A model generated the notes under the pieces. That model made no database searches. It saw only the letters and a list, made by a program, of their open reading frames with translations, and had not been told where the DNA came from. Made by a program: the position numbers and the translations under genes. From NCBI GenBank assembly GCA_011053055.1, contig DRHT01000021.1, positions 32,491-96,490 of the forward strand: 64,000 nucleotides of DNA, read 5' to 3'. The stretch comes from Halopseudomonas sabulinigri (GTDB lineage: Bacteria; Pseudomonadota; Gammaproteobacteria; Pseudomonadales; Pseudomonadaceae). Of this stretch, positions 26,724 through 35,468 are shown one piece after another (position 1 is the stretch's first letter; each line of letters starts with the position of its first letter).

Positions 26724-28084
26724 TGGTCGGCTCCCAGACCCAGTGCCAATCCGAGTACAACTCGGTTGGCAAGGCGGTTGTAGATGATGGTGTCGAGCTG
26801 CGCTTCAAGGTTGTAGGTCTGTTGTTGCACGATGAGCAGCTCCAGCACGGTAGCGGTGCCGTTGCGATAGCGCTGCTGATACTGGGTCAGGTTGTTCTGC
26901 TGGCGCTTCAGTGCGGTTTCGATGTGTTGCTGCTGCTGAGCCAATGTGCGCTCCTGCCCCAAGGCGTTCTCTACCTCGGTTACCGCGGTAATCAGGGTGT
27001 CGCGGTAAGCCTGGTAGCTTTGTGCAGTGGTCAACTCGGCGATATCTGCTGCGGCCCGCAGTTGGCCGCCTTGATACAGCGGCGCGGTGAGCTGACCGAG
27101 CAGGGACCAGACCGGGTCAGTCAACAATGCCTGGCTAGGTGAATCGGCGATGTCTTGCAAAGCCGCCTGCAGGCTGATTTTTGGCAGCATGTCTTTGTAG
27201 GCGACGCTGGTGCGCAAATCGTTGGCTTGAATAGCGAGCCAGGCGGCTTGCAGGTCGGGGCGGCGTTCCAAACTTTGTTCAGGCAGCTCAGCCAAGGGCG
27301 TCAGCACACCGGGGTAACCCTCGGGCACACTCACATCTATTGGCCTGCTGCTGCCCAGCATGGCTTGCAGGGCGCGTTCTTGCTGGGCCAATGATTCCTT
27401 GTTGGCGCTCAATGTGGCGCGGCTGCTGGCGGCAGAGCTACGGGCGCTGTCGAGATCTTCTAGGCTGCCCAAACCGTTGCGATAGCGCTGCATGATGAAT
27501 GTTTCGTTGCGCTCCAGCGTGCTCAAGCGCCGTTGTTCAATTGCGACCGCATGCTGCTGGGCAATCAGGCCAAGCCAACTGCGCATCACTTCACCGGCTA
27601 AGGTGTCGCGAGCGGCTTGGTACAGCGCCTGCTGTTCAGCGACGTCTTTACCTGCAGCGGTCACGCTGTCGCCAATCTGATTCCATAGATCAACCTGCCA
27701 ACTGACGCTGAGTGAGCCGGTGTAGCTGCTGTCTTCGTCTTCGCTGTCGCCGGCAGAGAAGCCGGCTTCCAGCGCTGGTAAGCGGCCGCCATTGATACTT
27801 TGTTGCTCGGCCTGGCGTATCTGCAGGGTGAGCAAAGTCTGTTGCAGGCTGGGGTTGTTGGTCAGCGCCTGCGACACCAGCTGATCGAGAGTGGTGTTGT
27901 CGATGAGTTGATTCAGTGAAGTCAGGTTGCTGCCTTGAGTCTGCTCGGACCAAGCGGGTAATTGCTGCACTTCATCGGCGCGTAACTGATCGTAATCATC
28001 CTGCCGCAGGCCATTGCTGGCGCACGCGGAAAGCACTAAACACAGGCCGAGTATCAAGCTGCGATGGGGGTGATTAGTTGTCAC
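26720..28084 (-). CDS. Outer-membrane efflux lipoprotein (OprM/NodT type)
   Basis: A 454-residue TolC-like channel with a lipoprotein signal (SLILGLCLVLSAC) whose cysteine would be acylated. Two OEP repeats are seen, with the typical coiled-coil and strand patterns (LDQLVSQALTNNPSLQQTLLTL; later ALGQERTLAQQQQHIETALKRQ). It is the first gene of the five-gene efflux operon. I chose GTG 28084, which has GGAG 9 bp upstream; the TTG at 28105 has no clear site. Confidence 0.92.
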   Translation of the reverse strand: MTTNHPHRSLILGLCLVLSACASNGLRQDDYDQLRADEVQQLPAWSEQTQGSNLTSLNQLIDNTTLDQLVSQALTNNPSLQQTLLTLQIRQAEQQSINGGRLPALEAGFSAGDSEDEDSSYTGSLSVSWQVDLWNQIGDSVTAAGKDVAEQQALYQAARDTLAGEVMRSWLGLIAQQHAVAIEQRRLSTLERNETFIMQRYRNGLGSLEDLDSARSSAASSRATLSANKESLAQQERALQAMLGSSRPIDVSVPEGYPGVLTPLAELPEQSLERRPDLQAAWLAIQANDLRTSVAYKDMLPKISLQAALQDIADSPSQALLTDPVWSLLGQLTAPLYQGGQLRAAADIAELTTAQSYQAYRDTLITAVTEVENALGQERTLAQQQQHIETALKRQQNNLTQYQQRYRNGTATVLELLIVQQQTYNLEAQLDTIIYNRLANRVVLGLALGLGADQ

Positions 28085-28246
28085 TAAAACGGCTCCAAAA
28101 CTCAAGGTCAGTCATACCGTTGATGCGGGGCATGCCTATCAGATGGTTTGCAGCATAATGCTTTGAGGGTTAACGCGGGGTTAAAGTTAAGGTCTAGGGG
28201 GAAGATATGGGGATGGCGCTTGAAGCGTGCTGGCGGGAATGATTGC

Positions 28247-28266
28247 CGAGCCAGTTAACTGGCTCG
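28247..28266. promoter_or_regulatory. Perfect 20-bp palindrome between efflux operon and small exported gene
   Basis: A perfect inverted repeat with centre AGTTAACT and arms CGAGCCAGTT/AACTGGCTCG. It lies 14 bp beyond the 3' end of the small exported gene (minus strand) and about 160 bp upstream of the efflux operon start. It may be a terminator stem for the former, although no T-run follows, or a protein-binding site for the latter. Confidence 0.4.
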
Positions 28267-28279
28267 ACGAGGTGCTTAC

Positions 28280-28609
28280 TTAGTCCATATCGTCTTCGCT
28301 GAAAACGATGTCGTGCTTGGCAATATCTACGTTCCAGAGGGTGTAGGTATCGCCGTCTTCGTCTTCGGCGCGAATGTCGTAAACCGAGCCTTTGGCTTGG
28401 CTAACGGTAACGCGCACAGTGTCACCAGCGGGAAGTACGTCTTGGTCAAGCACGTCTTCTTCCCAGTTACCTGCCTTGGCAGGGCTGACATACAGGTAAT
28501 GAATGTCATAACCGGTACCGTTGGTTACTTCGACGTAGCCACTAAAGGCGGCGGCTGTGGTGCTGAACACGCAAGCAACTGCGAACAGTGCCAATACTCG
28601 TTTAATCAT
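28280..28609 (-). CDS. Small exported acidic protein, paralogue 1
   Basis: A 109-residue protein with a clear Sec signal (MIKRVLALFAVACVFSTTAAAF) and a mature domain of about 87 residues rich in Asp/Glu (GSVYDIRAEDEDGDTYTLW). The predicted beta pattern YVEVTNGTGYDIHYLYVSP suggests a small beta fold. The C-terminus EDDMD is strongly acidic. AAGGAGA precedes the ATG. A second copy lies about 650 bp upstream on the same strand. I do not recognise a named family; role unknown. Confidence 0.8.
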   Translation of the reverse strand: MIKRVLALFAVACVFSTTAAAFSGYVEVTNGTGYDIHYLYVSPAKAGNWEEDVLDQDVLPAGDTVRVTVSQAKGSVYDIRAEDEDGDTYTLWNVDIAKHDIVFSEDDMD

Positions 28610-28931
28610 GCGTTTCTCCTTGGCGGTATGGGCGAAAGACCCACCTACCTTCCAGATTACTGAACTACAAACGTGTTAGCCGGCCCCAGCCGCTAGAGGC
28701 ACCTTTGCGGGCGTTATCAGAGCATTCGGGGTGGGCACATCAAGCCATGATGGCTAGTTGCCAAAGGAGTATAGGAAGTTCGGTTTTGTTGTGCAATTCA
28801 TTGTCCGAGCGCTGCTCAGGCCTTGCCCGGGAGTTTTGAAAACTAAAACCGCGTGACTAGAGGGCAATCTACAAAGACGAGGTAGAAGAGGTGACTACCA
28901 AGCGGCTTGGCCGGCTCAGTAGTCGGCTGGC
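28610..28931. other. 322-bp gap between the two small exported paralogues
   Basis: No convincing gene. The block next to 28609 (through about 28655) matches the block upstream of the second copy (29262-29305), including the shared ribosome site and GCCCATxCCGCCAAGGAGA-type leader, so the duplication includes the 5' leader. A small palindrome AGTTTTGAAAACT lies at 28832-28844. The region next to 28932 has only weak stems. Confidence 0.5.
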
Positions 28932-29261
28932 TCAGTCGATGTCATCTAAAGTAAAAGTGACGTCACGTTTGGCAATATCTACGTCCCAAAGAGTGTAGGT
29001 GTCGCCGTCTTCATCTTCTGCACGGATGTCGTACACGGAGCCTTTGGCTTTGCGCACGCTGACGCGCACGGTTTTCCCATCTGGCAATATGTCTTCGTCG
29101 AGTACGTCTTCTTCCCAATCGCCAGCATGGGCAGGGCTAACATACAGGTAATGAATGTCGTAACCGGTATCGTTGGTTACTTCGACATAGCCGTTGAAAG
29201 CGGCGGCTGAGGTGCTGAACAGGAAGGTTATCGCGAACAATGCGAGCATTCGTTTGAGCAT
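28932..29261 (-). CDS. Small exported acidic protein, paralogue 2
   Basis: A 109-residue paralogue of the gene at 28280-28609, similar over its whole length: signal MLKRMLALFAITFLFSTSAAAF, then YVEVTNDTGYDIHYLYVSP, EEDVLDEDILP, the identical AKGSVYDIRAEDEDGDTYTL block, and an acidic end DDID. Differences are mainly in the VRVSVRK/VRVTVSQ segment and the C-terminus. ATG 29261 is chosen because it gives the matching signal; the frame is open to 29297. Confidence 0.8.
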   Translation of the reverse strand: MLKRMLALFAITFLFSTSAAAFNGYVEVTNDTGYDIHYLYVSPAHAGDWEEDVLDEDILPDGKTVRVSVRKAKGSVYDIRAEDEDGDTYTLWDVDIAKRDVTFTLDDID

Positions 29262-29478
29262 ATTGGTCTCCTTGGCGGCATGGGCACGCAGCACCATCTA
29301 CCTTGCAGTTTGCCGAGCTACATAGTGGGTTAACCTGCCTCTGCACCCTAAGAGAGCGCCTGCGAAGGCGCGTCTTGAGGTGGTCTGAGAGGAAGACACA
29401 TCAATGCCTGATGGCGAGATGACATGGCATGATAGAGAAGGTGCTTTTTGCTTGGCAATGACCTGAACTGGGTATTGT

Positions 29479-31605
29479 CTAGACTGTTTGGTTTGGCGTA
29501 TTCGCTATGCGAATGCGGCGTTTTAGTAGTTTTCCCCAAATACTCTCTGGCGCTGCCAGCCACACCTGCGAGTGCAGCCAGCGCAATGCCGTTGCATCGC
29601 TGGCGAGCAGGTTGCGTTCAGCGCGCGATAGGGCGTCCGGCCCTTCCTGCAGGCAACGCTGTGCCAGTAGCTGTAGTTCACTTTGTTGTCGTTTGGCGCG
29701 CGGGGCATGGGCTAATTGCGACTGAAGCTGGTTGGTGTAGGGGTGCACAATGGCCTCGTTGAACGCGGCATGTTGATCTACTTCGAGCAGCTTGCTGGGT
29801 TTGTTCAAGTCGTCGACCAGTTGTGAGCCCTGGGCCTCTTCTGGTATCTGCAGCCAGCGGTTGCGCAGCAAAGCTTCGCCCCAGCCGACCTTGCTCAGCA
29901 ACACAAAGATAGGCGCAGCCAATATCAAAGGTAGCGCTACGGGCAGTGACCAGAGAAAAAACATCGGATCCAGCCACCAGGCGAATCCAGCCCAAGCTAG
30001 TGCCAGTAAGCTGCCGATGCCCTGATTCAATACCGCTGCCAGCCAACTGGTTTCTCCGCTGCGGTTTTGTCCCGCCCAGCGCAAATTGACGTTAAACAGC
30101 GCTTCCATCACGTAGCGGCAGTGCGAAAGCATGCGAATAGGTGCCAGCAATGCTGAGATAACTATTTCTAGAAACACGCTGAAGAACAGCTTAAAGCCAC
30201 CGCCAAACTGCTGACGGCGCCCACGCAGCAGTACATCGGTTACTGCGAGAAATTTGGGTAAAAACAGCAACGTCAGGGTGATACTGACCATCCATATGGC
30301 ACGTTGTGGATGCCACTCTGGCCATAACGGGAATAACTGATTTTGTTCTGGAAAGTAGTTGATTGGCCACAGCACCAAACGCGCTACTTCGATGGTCGTC
30401 AGGACGAGAAAACTAAACCAGAGCGGTGAGGCGACATAACCCATGATGCCATTCATAAAGGCCATGCGGTGGGCTAGTCGAAGCCGACGGCTGAACAGCA
30501 TTAACCAGATATGCTGCAGATTGCCTTTGGCCCAGCGGCGATCGCGGGTTAACTCATCGGAAAGGGTCGGCGGCGACTCTTCATAGCTTTGATTAAGCTC
30601 AGGCTCCAGCCAAACTTCTTGGCCGGCCCGTCCCATGTAGGCTGCTTCGGCAAAGTCATGGCTGAGTACCGGGCCCTTGAACAGACCCCAGCCCGGCAAT
30701 TTACGCAGCCCGCAATGTTGCATAAAGGGTTGAATGCGCAGAATCGCGTTGTGCCCCCAAAAAGCGGCATGACCAAGTTGAATCGCTGCCAGTCCGGTGG
30801 TGAACAACGGGCCATAAAGTTGGTTGGAGAACTGCTGCAGCCGCGCAAACAGCGAGCGGCCGTTAATCAAACTTGGGCTCGACTGTAATATGCCCACCTG
30901 CGGATGGCGCTGCATCAATTGCACCATGCGCACTAAGTTGTCGCCACCCATCAGGCTGTCGGCGTCGAGCACCACCATGTACTCGTAAGCGCCGCCCCAG
31001 CGCCGCAGAAAGTCGGCGACGTTGCCACTTTTGTAGTTCAGGTTGATCGGTCGGCGGCGATAGAAGATACGATCCTGCATGCCTAATTCGTTACGCAGCT
31101 GATCCCAGGCGGCTTGCTCTGCTAGCCAGACATCGGGGTCGCGGCTGTCGGAGAGAATAAAGAAGTCGAAATTTTCCAATTTCCCGCTGCGTTGCAAACT
31201 CAGAATAACGCTTTTCAGGCCTTGCAAGCTGCGACCAACCGGTTCGTGGTAAATCGGCATCACTACGGCGGTGCGTGCCAGCGGCGTCGCTTCTAGTGTT
31301 GCTTCATCCTGCTGGCGCAACAGGCTTAGTGGATCGCCACCAATGCGGCGTAAAAAGAAACCGGTTAGACCAATCCAGAAACCGACGCTGATCCACGCGA
31401 ACAACAGAGCAAACACGGCGGCTATGCAGACTTCAATTAGATTGCCGCCGTGGTAGGGCAAAATAGACAATATGAAATAGGTGGCTGTCAGGGTCTGCAG
31501 TAGCACCGCCAAGCTCAGCAGGCCGCGCCTTACCGTGGCCGCTAGCCGCCAACGCGGGCGTTGCTGTGTAAGCAAATCGGCTGGCAAAGGCTCTGGATTA
31601 TTCAT
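29479..31605 (-). CDS. opgH: Glucan biosynthesis glucosyltransferase OpgH (short N-terminus)
   Basis: Inner-membrane family-2 glucosyltransferase that makes the backbone of osmoregulated periplasmic glucans. From ATG 31605 it has 708 residues against roughly 850 in well-known OpgH proteins; the missing part is the cytoplasmic N-terminal extension. The catalytic domain is intact: PIYHEPVGR, D214-x-D216 in VVLDADSLMGG, DFAEAA and DRRWAKGN. About eight membrane helices are seen. Its start overlaps the 82-residue ORF's stop (TGATG), and it follows opgG in one operon. Confidence 0.93.
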   Translation of the reverse strand: MNNPEPLPADLLTQQRPRWRLAATVRRGLLSLAVLLQTLTATYFILSILPYHGGNLIEVCIAAVFALLFAWISVGFWIGLTGFFLRRIGGDPLSLLRQQDEATLEATPLARTAVVMPIYHEPVGRSLQGLKSVILSLQRSGKLENFDFFILSDSRDPDVWLAEQAAWDQLRNELGMQDRIFYRRRPINLNYKSGNVADFLRRWGGAYEYMVVLDADSLMGGDNLVRMVQLMQRHPQVGILQSSPSLINGRSLFARLQQFSNQLYGPLFTTGLAAIQLGHAAFWGHNAILRIQPFMQHCGLRKLPGWGLFKGPVLSHDFAEAAYMGRAGQEVWLEPELNQSYEESPPTLSDELTRDRRWAKGNLQHIWLMLFSRRLRLAHRMAFMNGIMGYVASPLWFSFLVLTTIEVARLVLWPINYFPEQNQLFPLWPEWHPQRAIWMVSITLTLLFLPKFLAVTDVLLRGRRQQFGGGFKLFFSVFLEIVISALLAPIRMLSHCRYVMEALFNVNLRWAGQNRSGETSWLAAVLNQGIGSLLALAWAGFAWWLDPMFFLWSLPVALPLILAAPIFVLLSKVGWGEALLRNRWLQIPEEAQGSQLVDDLNKPSKLLEVDQHAAFNEAIVHPYTNQLQSQLAHAPRAKRQQSELQLLAQRCLQEGPDALSRAERNLLASDATALRWLHSQVWLAAPESIWGKLLKRRIRIANTPNQTV

Positions 31606-31853
31606 CAATAATCACCGTAATGCATGCTGCTGCGGCTTAAAGGGGGCGACGCGGCGGCTATAGGTGTTTGCCCTGGAAGCTCTTCCTGCAGGGCTTGCAG
31701 GCTGAACGACAGACGCTGCTGTTCTGGTTGATGCAGCGCTCGTGCAGTGATGGCCAGTGCCTTTTCTTCAGTTGCTGCGTCGATCACGACGCCGCTCCAA
31801 GCCCAGTAGGCGAGGATACGTTGCAGCAGAAGTTCGCTAATGGGTTGTGGCAT
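31605..31853 (-). CDS. 82-residue protein between opgG and opgH
   Basis: A short hydrophilic protein beginning MPQPISELLLQRILAYWAW, coupled to opgH by a TGATG overlap and starting 9 bp after the opgG stop. Its end, SRSSMHYGDY, resembles the RSSMFPDPW-type motif in the N-terminal cytoplasmic region of enterobacterial OpgH, which this opgH lacks. It may therefore be a detached OpgH N-terminal segment, but the similarity is short. Otherwise unrecognised. Confidence 0.6.
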   Translation of the reverse strand: MPQPISELLLQRILAYWAWSGVVIDAATEEKALAITARALHQPEQQRLSFSLQALQEELPGQTPIAAASPPLSRSSMHYGDY

Positions 31854-31862
31854 TGCGCAGTC

Positions 31863-33407
31863 CTATTTAGCGGGGCCGAGCAAGTCGGTGCCCGCCGGTA
31901 GTTCGTACTGCCACGTCTCGGTCAGCGTCTGCTCTTCATCTTTCAGGAAAGCCCGTACGTTCAAGGGACGATCTGGCGCAGGACGGGCGAGAATCGACAG
32001 ACGCCAGCGCTTGAGAGGCTCGACGTACTCAACGAACTGTTCAATCAGCTCGCCATCCTGTTGCACGCTAACGTCGCCCAATACTGCGGCGTCGGCCTTG
32101 AGTTCGGTCAGCGGGCCGCCGGCGAAATCAACAATCAAGCGAATCGCACCCTCTTCGTTGCCACCGCCGATGCGCATGCCATCGCCTAGAAAGCTGGCTT
32201 CGGTTTGGCCAAGGGGGGACTTTGCAATATCAGGCCCGCCAAACTGTATCTGGTAATCGTATTTCAGCTCCTGGCCCTTGCCAACGGCGGCTTCCGGCTT
32301 CCAGAAAGCGACGATGTTGTCGTTGGTTTCGTCGGGCGTCGGAAGCTGCACCAGGACGACGTTGCCCTTGCCCCAGTCGCCAGTAGGTTCGACCCAGGCA
32401 CTTGGGCGTCCGTCGTAATGCGCTTCCAGGTCCATGTAATTACGGAACTCGGTATCGCGTTGCAGTAGACCAAAACCGCGCACATTCTGCGTCGCAAAAT
32501 AATCCATGTTCAGTGTTTGCGGGTTACGCAACGGGCGCCACAACCACTCGTCAGATGCGCCATCATGAACCAGCAATCCATCGGAGTCGTGTACCTGTGG
32601 GCGCCATTCGCCACGTGGGCGGATAGTGTTCTCGCCGTAATAAAACATGCTGGTCAGCGGAGCAATGCCTAACAGCTCCACGTCTTGGCGCGGGAATAGT
32701 ACCGATTGCACATCCAGTACGGTGTTCTCGCCCGGGGTGACAGTAAAGCGGTAGGCGCCGGCAAGGCTTTTACCGTTAAGCAGCCCGTAGAATGTCATCA
32801 CTTTGGCATCCGGCGTGGGCCGCTCCAGCCAAAACTCGACAAAGTCAGGAAATTCTTCGCCGCCGGGCAGACCTGTATTCATCGCCAGGCCGCGGGCGGA
32901 GATACCGAAGTTGTTGTCCTCGCCAACCGCGCGGTAGTAACTCGCGCCGGCAAATACCAGGAACTGGCTTTGCACCTCAGGTTCCTTGAGCGGGAACGTC
33001 AGTTTGAAACCGGCGTAGCCAAGGTCAGCCGGGATCAAGCGTTCCACCTCAGTGTTGGGGTAGGTGAACTGATTCTTGTCGAATTTCAGGGGGTGTACGC
33101 CCTGCTCATCGATTACGTGAACTTTAACGGGGTACTTATAGAACAACCCCGGCGGTACAGGCATGACTTGGAATGCTGAATTGCTTTCGTTCCACAGGCT
33201 GTTCTCCGCTTTGAAGCGGATGCCTTGATAATCATGAAAGCTCAGCTCCTGCAGAAATTTGGGAACTGGTTCGGGTGACTTGTAGGGCGACGCAGCCAGC
33301 GTTCTTGCCTTGTCTACCACGCTAGAAAAATCGAAATCTGCTGCGCTGGCGTGAAGGGGCAGCCAAAGACTGAGTACGCCAGTAAAGAGGGAAATCCCTT
33401 TAGTCAT
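31863..33407 (-). CDS. opgG: Periplasmic glucan biosynthesis protein OpgG
   Basis: A 514-residue periplasmic protein needed for branching and maturation of osmoregulated glucans. It has a Sec signal (SLFTGVLSLWLPLHASA) and the OpgG body, with motifs FHDYQGIRFKAENSLW, RGLAMNTGLPGGEEFPDF, FYYGENTIRPRGEWRPQVHDSDGL and LEAHYDGRPSAWVEP. I chose ATG 33407 (AAGGAA upstream), which starts a proper signal peptide; the frame is open to 33536. First gene of opgG-82aa-opgH. Confidence 0.95.
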   Translation of the reverse strand: MTKGISLFTGVLSLWLPLHASAADFDFSSVVDKARTLAASPYKSPEPVPKFLQELSFHDYQGIRFKAENSLWNESNSAFQVMPVPPGLFYKYPVKVHVIDEQGVHPLKFDKNQFTYPNTEVERLIPADLGYAGFKLTFPLKEPEVQSQFLVFAGASYYRAVGEDNNFGISARGLAMNTGLPGGEEFPDFVEFWLERPTPDAKVMTFYGLLNGKSLAGAYRFTVTPGENTVLDVQSVLFPRQDVELLGIAPLTSMFYYGENTIRPRGEWRPQVHDSDGLLVHDGASDEWLWRPLRNPQTLNMDYFATQNVRGFGLLQRDTEFRNYMDLEAHYDGRPSAWVEPTGDWGKGNVVLVQLPTPDETNDNIVAFWKPEAAVGKGQELKYDYQIQFGGPDIAKSPLGQTEASFLGDGMRIGGGNEEGAIRLIVDFAGGPLTELKADAAVLGDVSVQQDGELIEQFVEYVEPLKRWRLSILARPAPDRPLNVRAFLKDEEQTLTETWQYELPAGTDLLGPAK

Positions 33408-34003
33408 CTTGAATTCCTTGGGGCAAAGTGGGTCTTGGCCAGCCGGAATGCGATTCCCGCCAGCTATCAATAGCTTCTTGTATAGGCTGCAGAACAGGGA
33501 GACAGTTCCCGCGACAGCGTATCGTCGTCCGCGCAATTGTTACCATTGTTGTAGGGGCTGGCAGGCGACAAATCAACTTGTGGAGAATACGTAATAACTG
33601 ACTGAGAAAACCTTGCTATGGCGTGCTCAAGCAATAGGCTCGACGCTGCATTATAGCCATTTAATTATCTGTCAGAGGTTGCAAAATTCTACTCGGTGCA
33701 TAGAAAAGCCATTCCCGCGCTTATCCTGAGCGGGGCTCTGCACAAGAGTTTTGCGTATTCGTGGAATCTTAGGTGTGACAGTTTTTTCTGGCATGCGTTC
33801 ACTACCGTCCAGCGGTTTGCTTCCCCCGCAAAATCTGCCTAGGCTGGAAGAGTAAAAATCCTTGGTGTCTGCTATTGGCGGGCATGTTTCGCGCTGTCAT
33901 TTGGCGCCCTGTTGATCAATTTGGATTTGGACTTTCGGGTGCCGCTTGGCGGCGACCGACTGTTATTTGAATCCTGCTCACGACTGTTTCGAGGAGTTCG
34001 TCC
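33408..34003. other. 596-bp divergent intergenic region, opgG / gabD-like
   Basis: It carries the 5' leaders of opgG (minus) and of the ALDH gene (plus, GAGGAG before ATG 34004). I see no ORF with supporting features, no tRNA-like fold and no clear sigma-54 site. Candidate control signals of both operons must lie here, but I cannot assign them reliably. Confidence 0.4.
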
Positions 34004-35464
34004 ATGTCTGTATCTCGCCTTAAAACCTCACGTTTATTTCGCCAGCAATGCTACGTCGGCGGCAAGTGGGTGGGGGCCAGTGATGGCAGTACCATTGATG
34101 TGGATAACCCGGCTAACGGTGAGATTCTGGGTACCGTTCCAGTACTCAGCGAAGCGGAGTTAAAGGATGCCATCAAACAGGCTGATGCTGGCTTCAAGGT
34201 GTGGCGCAAAAAAACGGCGCAAGAGCGCGCTGATCTGCTGCTGCGCTGGAACAGCCTGATATTGGAACACAAGGAAGACATCGCCACCCTAATGACTCTG
34301 GAGCAGGGCAAGCCGCTGACCGAGTCGCGTGGCGAGGTCGACTATGCGGCGTCTTTTATTCGCTGGTTTGCTGAAGAGGCTCGCCGGGTTTATGGCGAAA
34401 CCATTCCCGGCGCGAAACCGGGTCAGCACATTGTGGTCGTCAAGCAACCTATTGGTGTTACCGCGGCTATTACTCCATGGAACTTCCCTGCGGCGATGAT
34501 TACTCGCAAAGCGGGCGCTGCCTTGGCGGCCGGTTGTTCGATGATCGTTAAACCTGCTAGCGCTACGCCTTATACGGCGCTTGCGCTAGCAGAACTGGCG
34601 GATGAAGCGGGCATCCCGGCAGGCGTGTTCAACGTGGTGACCGGCAAGGCGTCGGTTATCAGCGACGTGCTTACCAGCAGCTCGACGGTACGCAAGCTGA
34701 GCTTCACCGGCTCCACCAGTGTGGGCAGCCAGTTGATGGCTCAATGCGCCCAGCATATTCAAAAAGTATCCTTGGAACTGGGCGGCAACGCGCCCTTTAT
34801 CGTGTTTGACGATGCCGATGTAGAGCGCGCGGTAGAAGGCGCGATGATCTGTAAATTCCGCAATACCGGGCAAACCTGTGTCTGCGCTAACCGCTTCTTG
34901 GTGCAGGCAGGTATTCATGATCGCTTTGTTGAGAAACTCGCCGAGGCTATGGGCAAGCTCAAATTGGGCGATGGCTTTGCAGAGGGCGTCACCCAGTCTG
35001 CACTGATCAACCGTTCTGCGGTGAAGAAGGTACAAGAGCACTTTAAGGACGCCCTGAGCAAGGGCGCCAAGCACGTAGCGGGCGCTGTGCCCGAAGGCGA
35101 TAACGGCAACTTTGTCGCGCCAGTGTTGATCGCGGGCGTGACCCGCGATATGCAGCTGTGCGAAGACGAAACCTTTGGTCCGCTGGCAGCCGTCATCAAG
35201 TTCGAGACTGAAGAAGAAGCTATCGAAATTGCTAACGACACGCCTTTCGGACTGGCCGCTTACTTTTACAGCACCAACATCCATCGCGTATGGCGAGTAG
35301 CTGATGAGCTGGAAGCCGGCATCATCGGTGTTAACGAAGGCGCGGTTTCAAATGCCGCAGCGCCGTTTGGTGGGGTGAAGGAATCCGGCCTGGGTCGCGA
35401 AGGTTCCAGTCACGGCATTGAGGAATACATGGAGATTAAATATCTCTGCATGGGCGCGGAGTAG
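34004..35464 (+). CDS. gabD: GabD-like NAD(P)-dependent semialdehyde dehydrogenase
   Basis: A 486-residue ALDH closest by pattern to succinate-semialdehyde dehydrogenase. Catalytic C292 lies in FRNTGQTCVCANRF and the general base E258 in SLELGGNAP; C294 two residues from the nucleophile is the arrangement tied to redox control in this family. Rossmann motif FTGSTSVGS is present. It is the first gene of a six-gene cluster. In this setting the substrate could be succinate semialdehyde or another short omega-semialdehyde formed by the downstream aminotransferases. GAGGAG precedes ATG. Confidence 0.88.
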   Translation: MSVSRLKTSRLFRQQCYVGGKWVGASDGSTIDVDNPANGEILGTVPVLSEAELKDAIKQADAGFKVWRKKTAQERADLLLRWNSLILEHKEDIATLMTLEQGKPLTESRGEVDYAASFIRWFAEEARRVYGETIPGAKPGQHIVVVKQPIGVTAAITPWNFPAAMITRKAGAALAAGCSMIVKPASATPYTALALAELADEAGIPAGVFNVVTGKASVISDVLTSSSTVRKLSFTGSTSVGSQLMAQCAQHIQKVSLELGGNAPFIVFDDADVERAVEGAMICKFRNTGQTCVCANRFLVQAGIHDRFVEKLAEAMGKLKLGDGFAEGVTQSALINRSAVKKVQEHFKDALSKGAKHVAGAVPEGDNGNFVAPVLIAGVTRDMQLCEDETFGPLAAVIKFETEEEAIEIANDTPFGLAAYFYSTNIHRVWRVADELEAGIIGVNEGAVSNAAAPFGGVKESGLGREGSSHGIEEYMEIKYLCMGAE

Positions 35465-35468
35465 GCTG

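Noticed and set aside
34586..35284. 232-residue antisense frame in the ALDH gene
   Set aside because: Shadow of gabD; no start signal and no recognisable domain.
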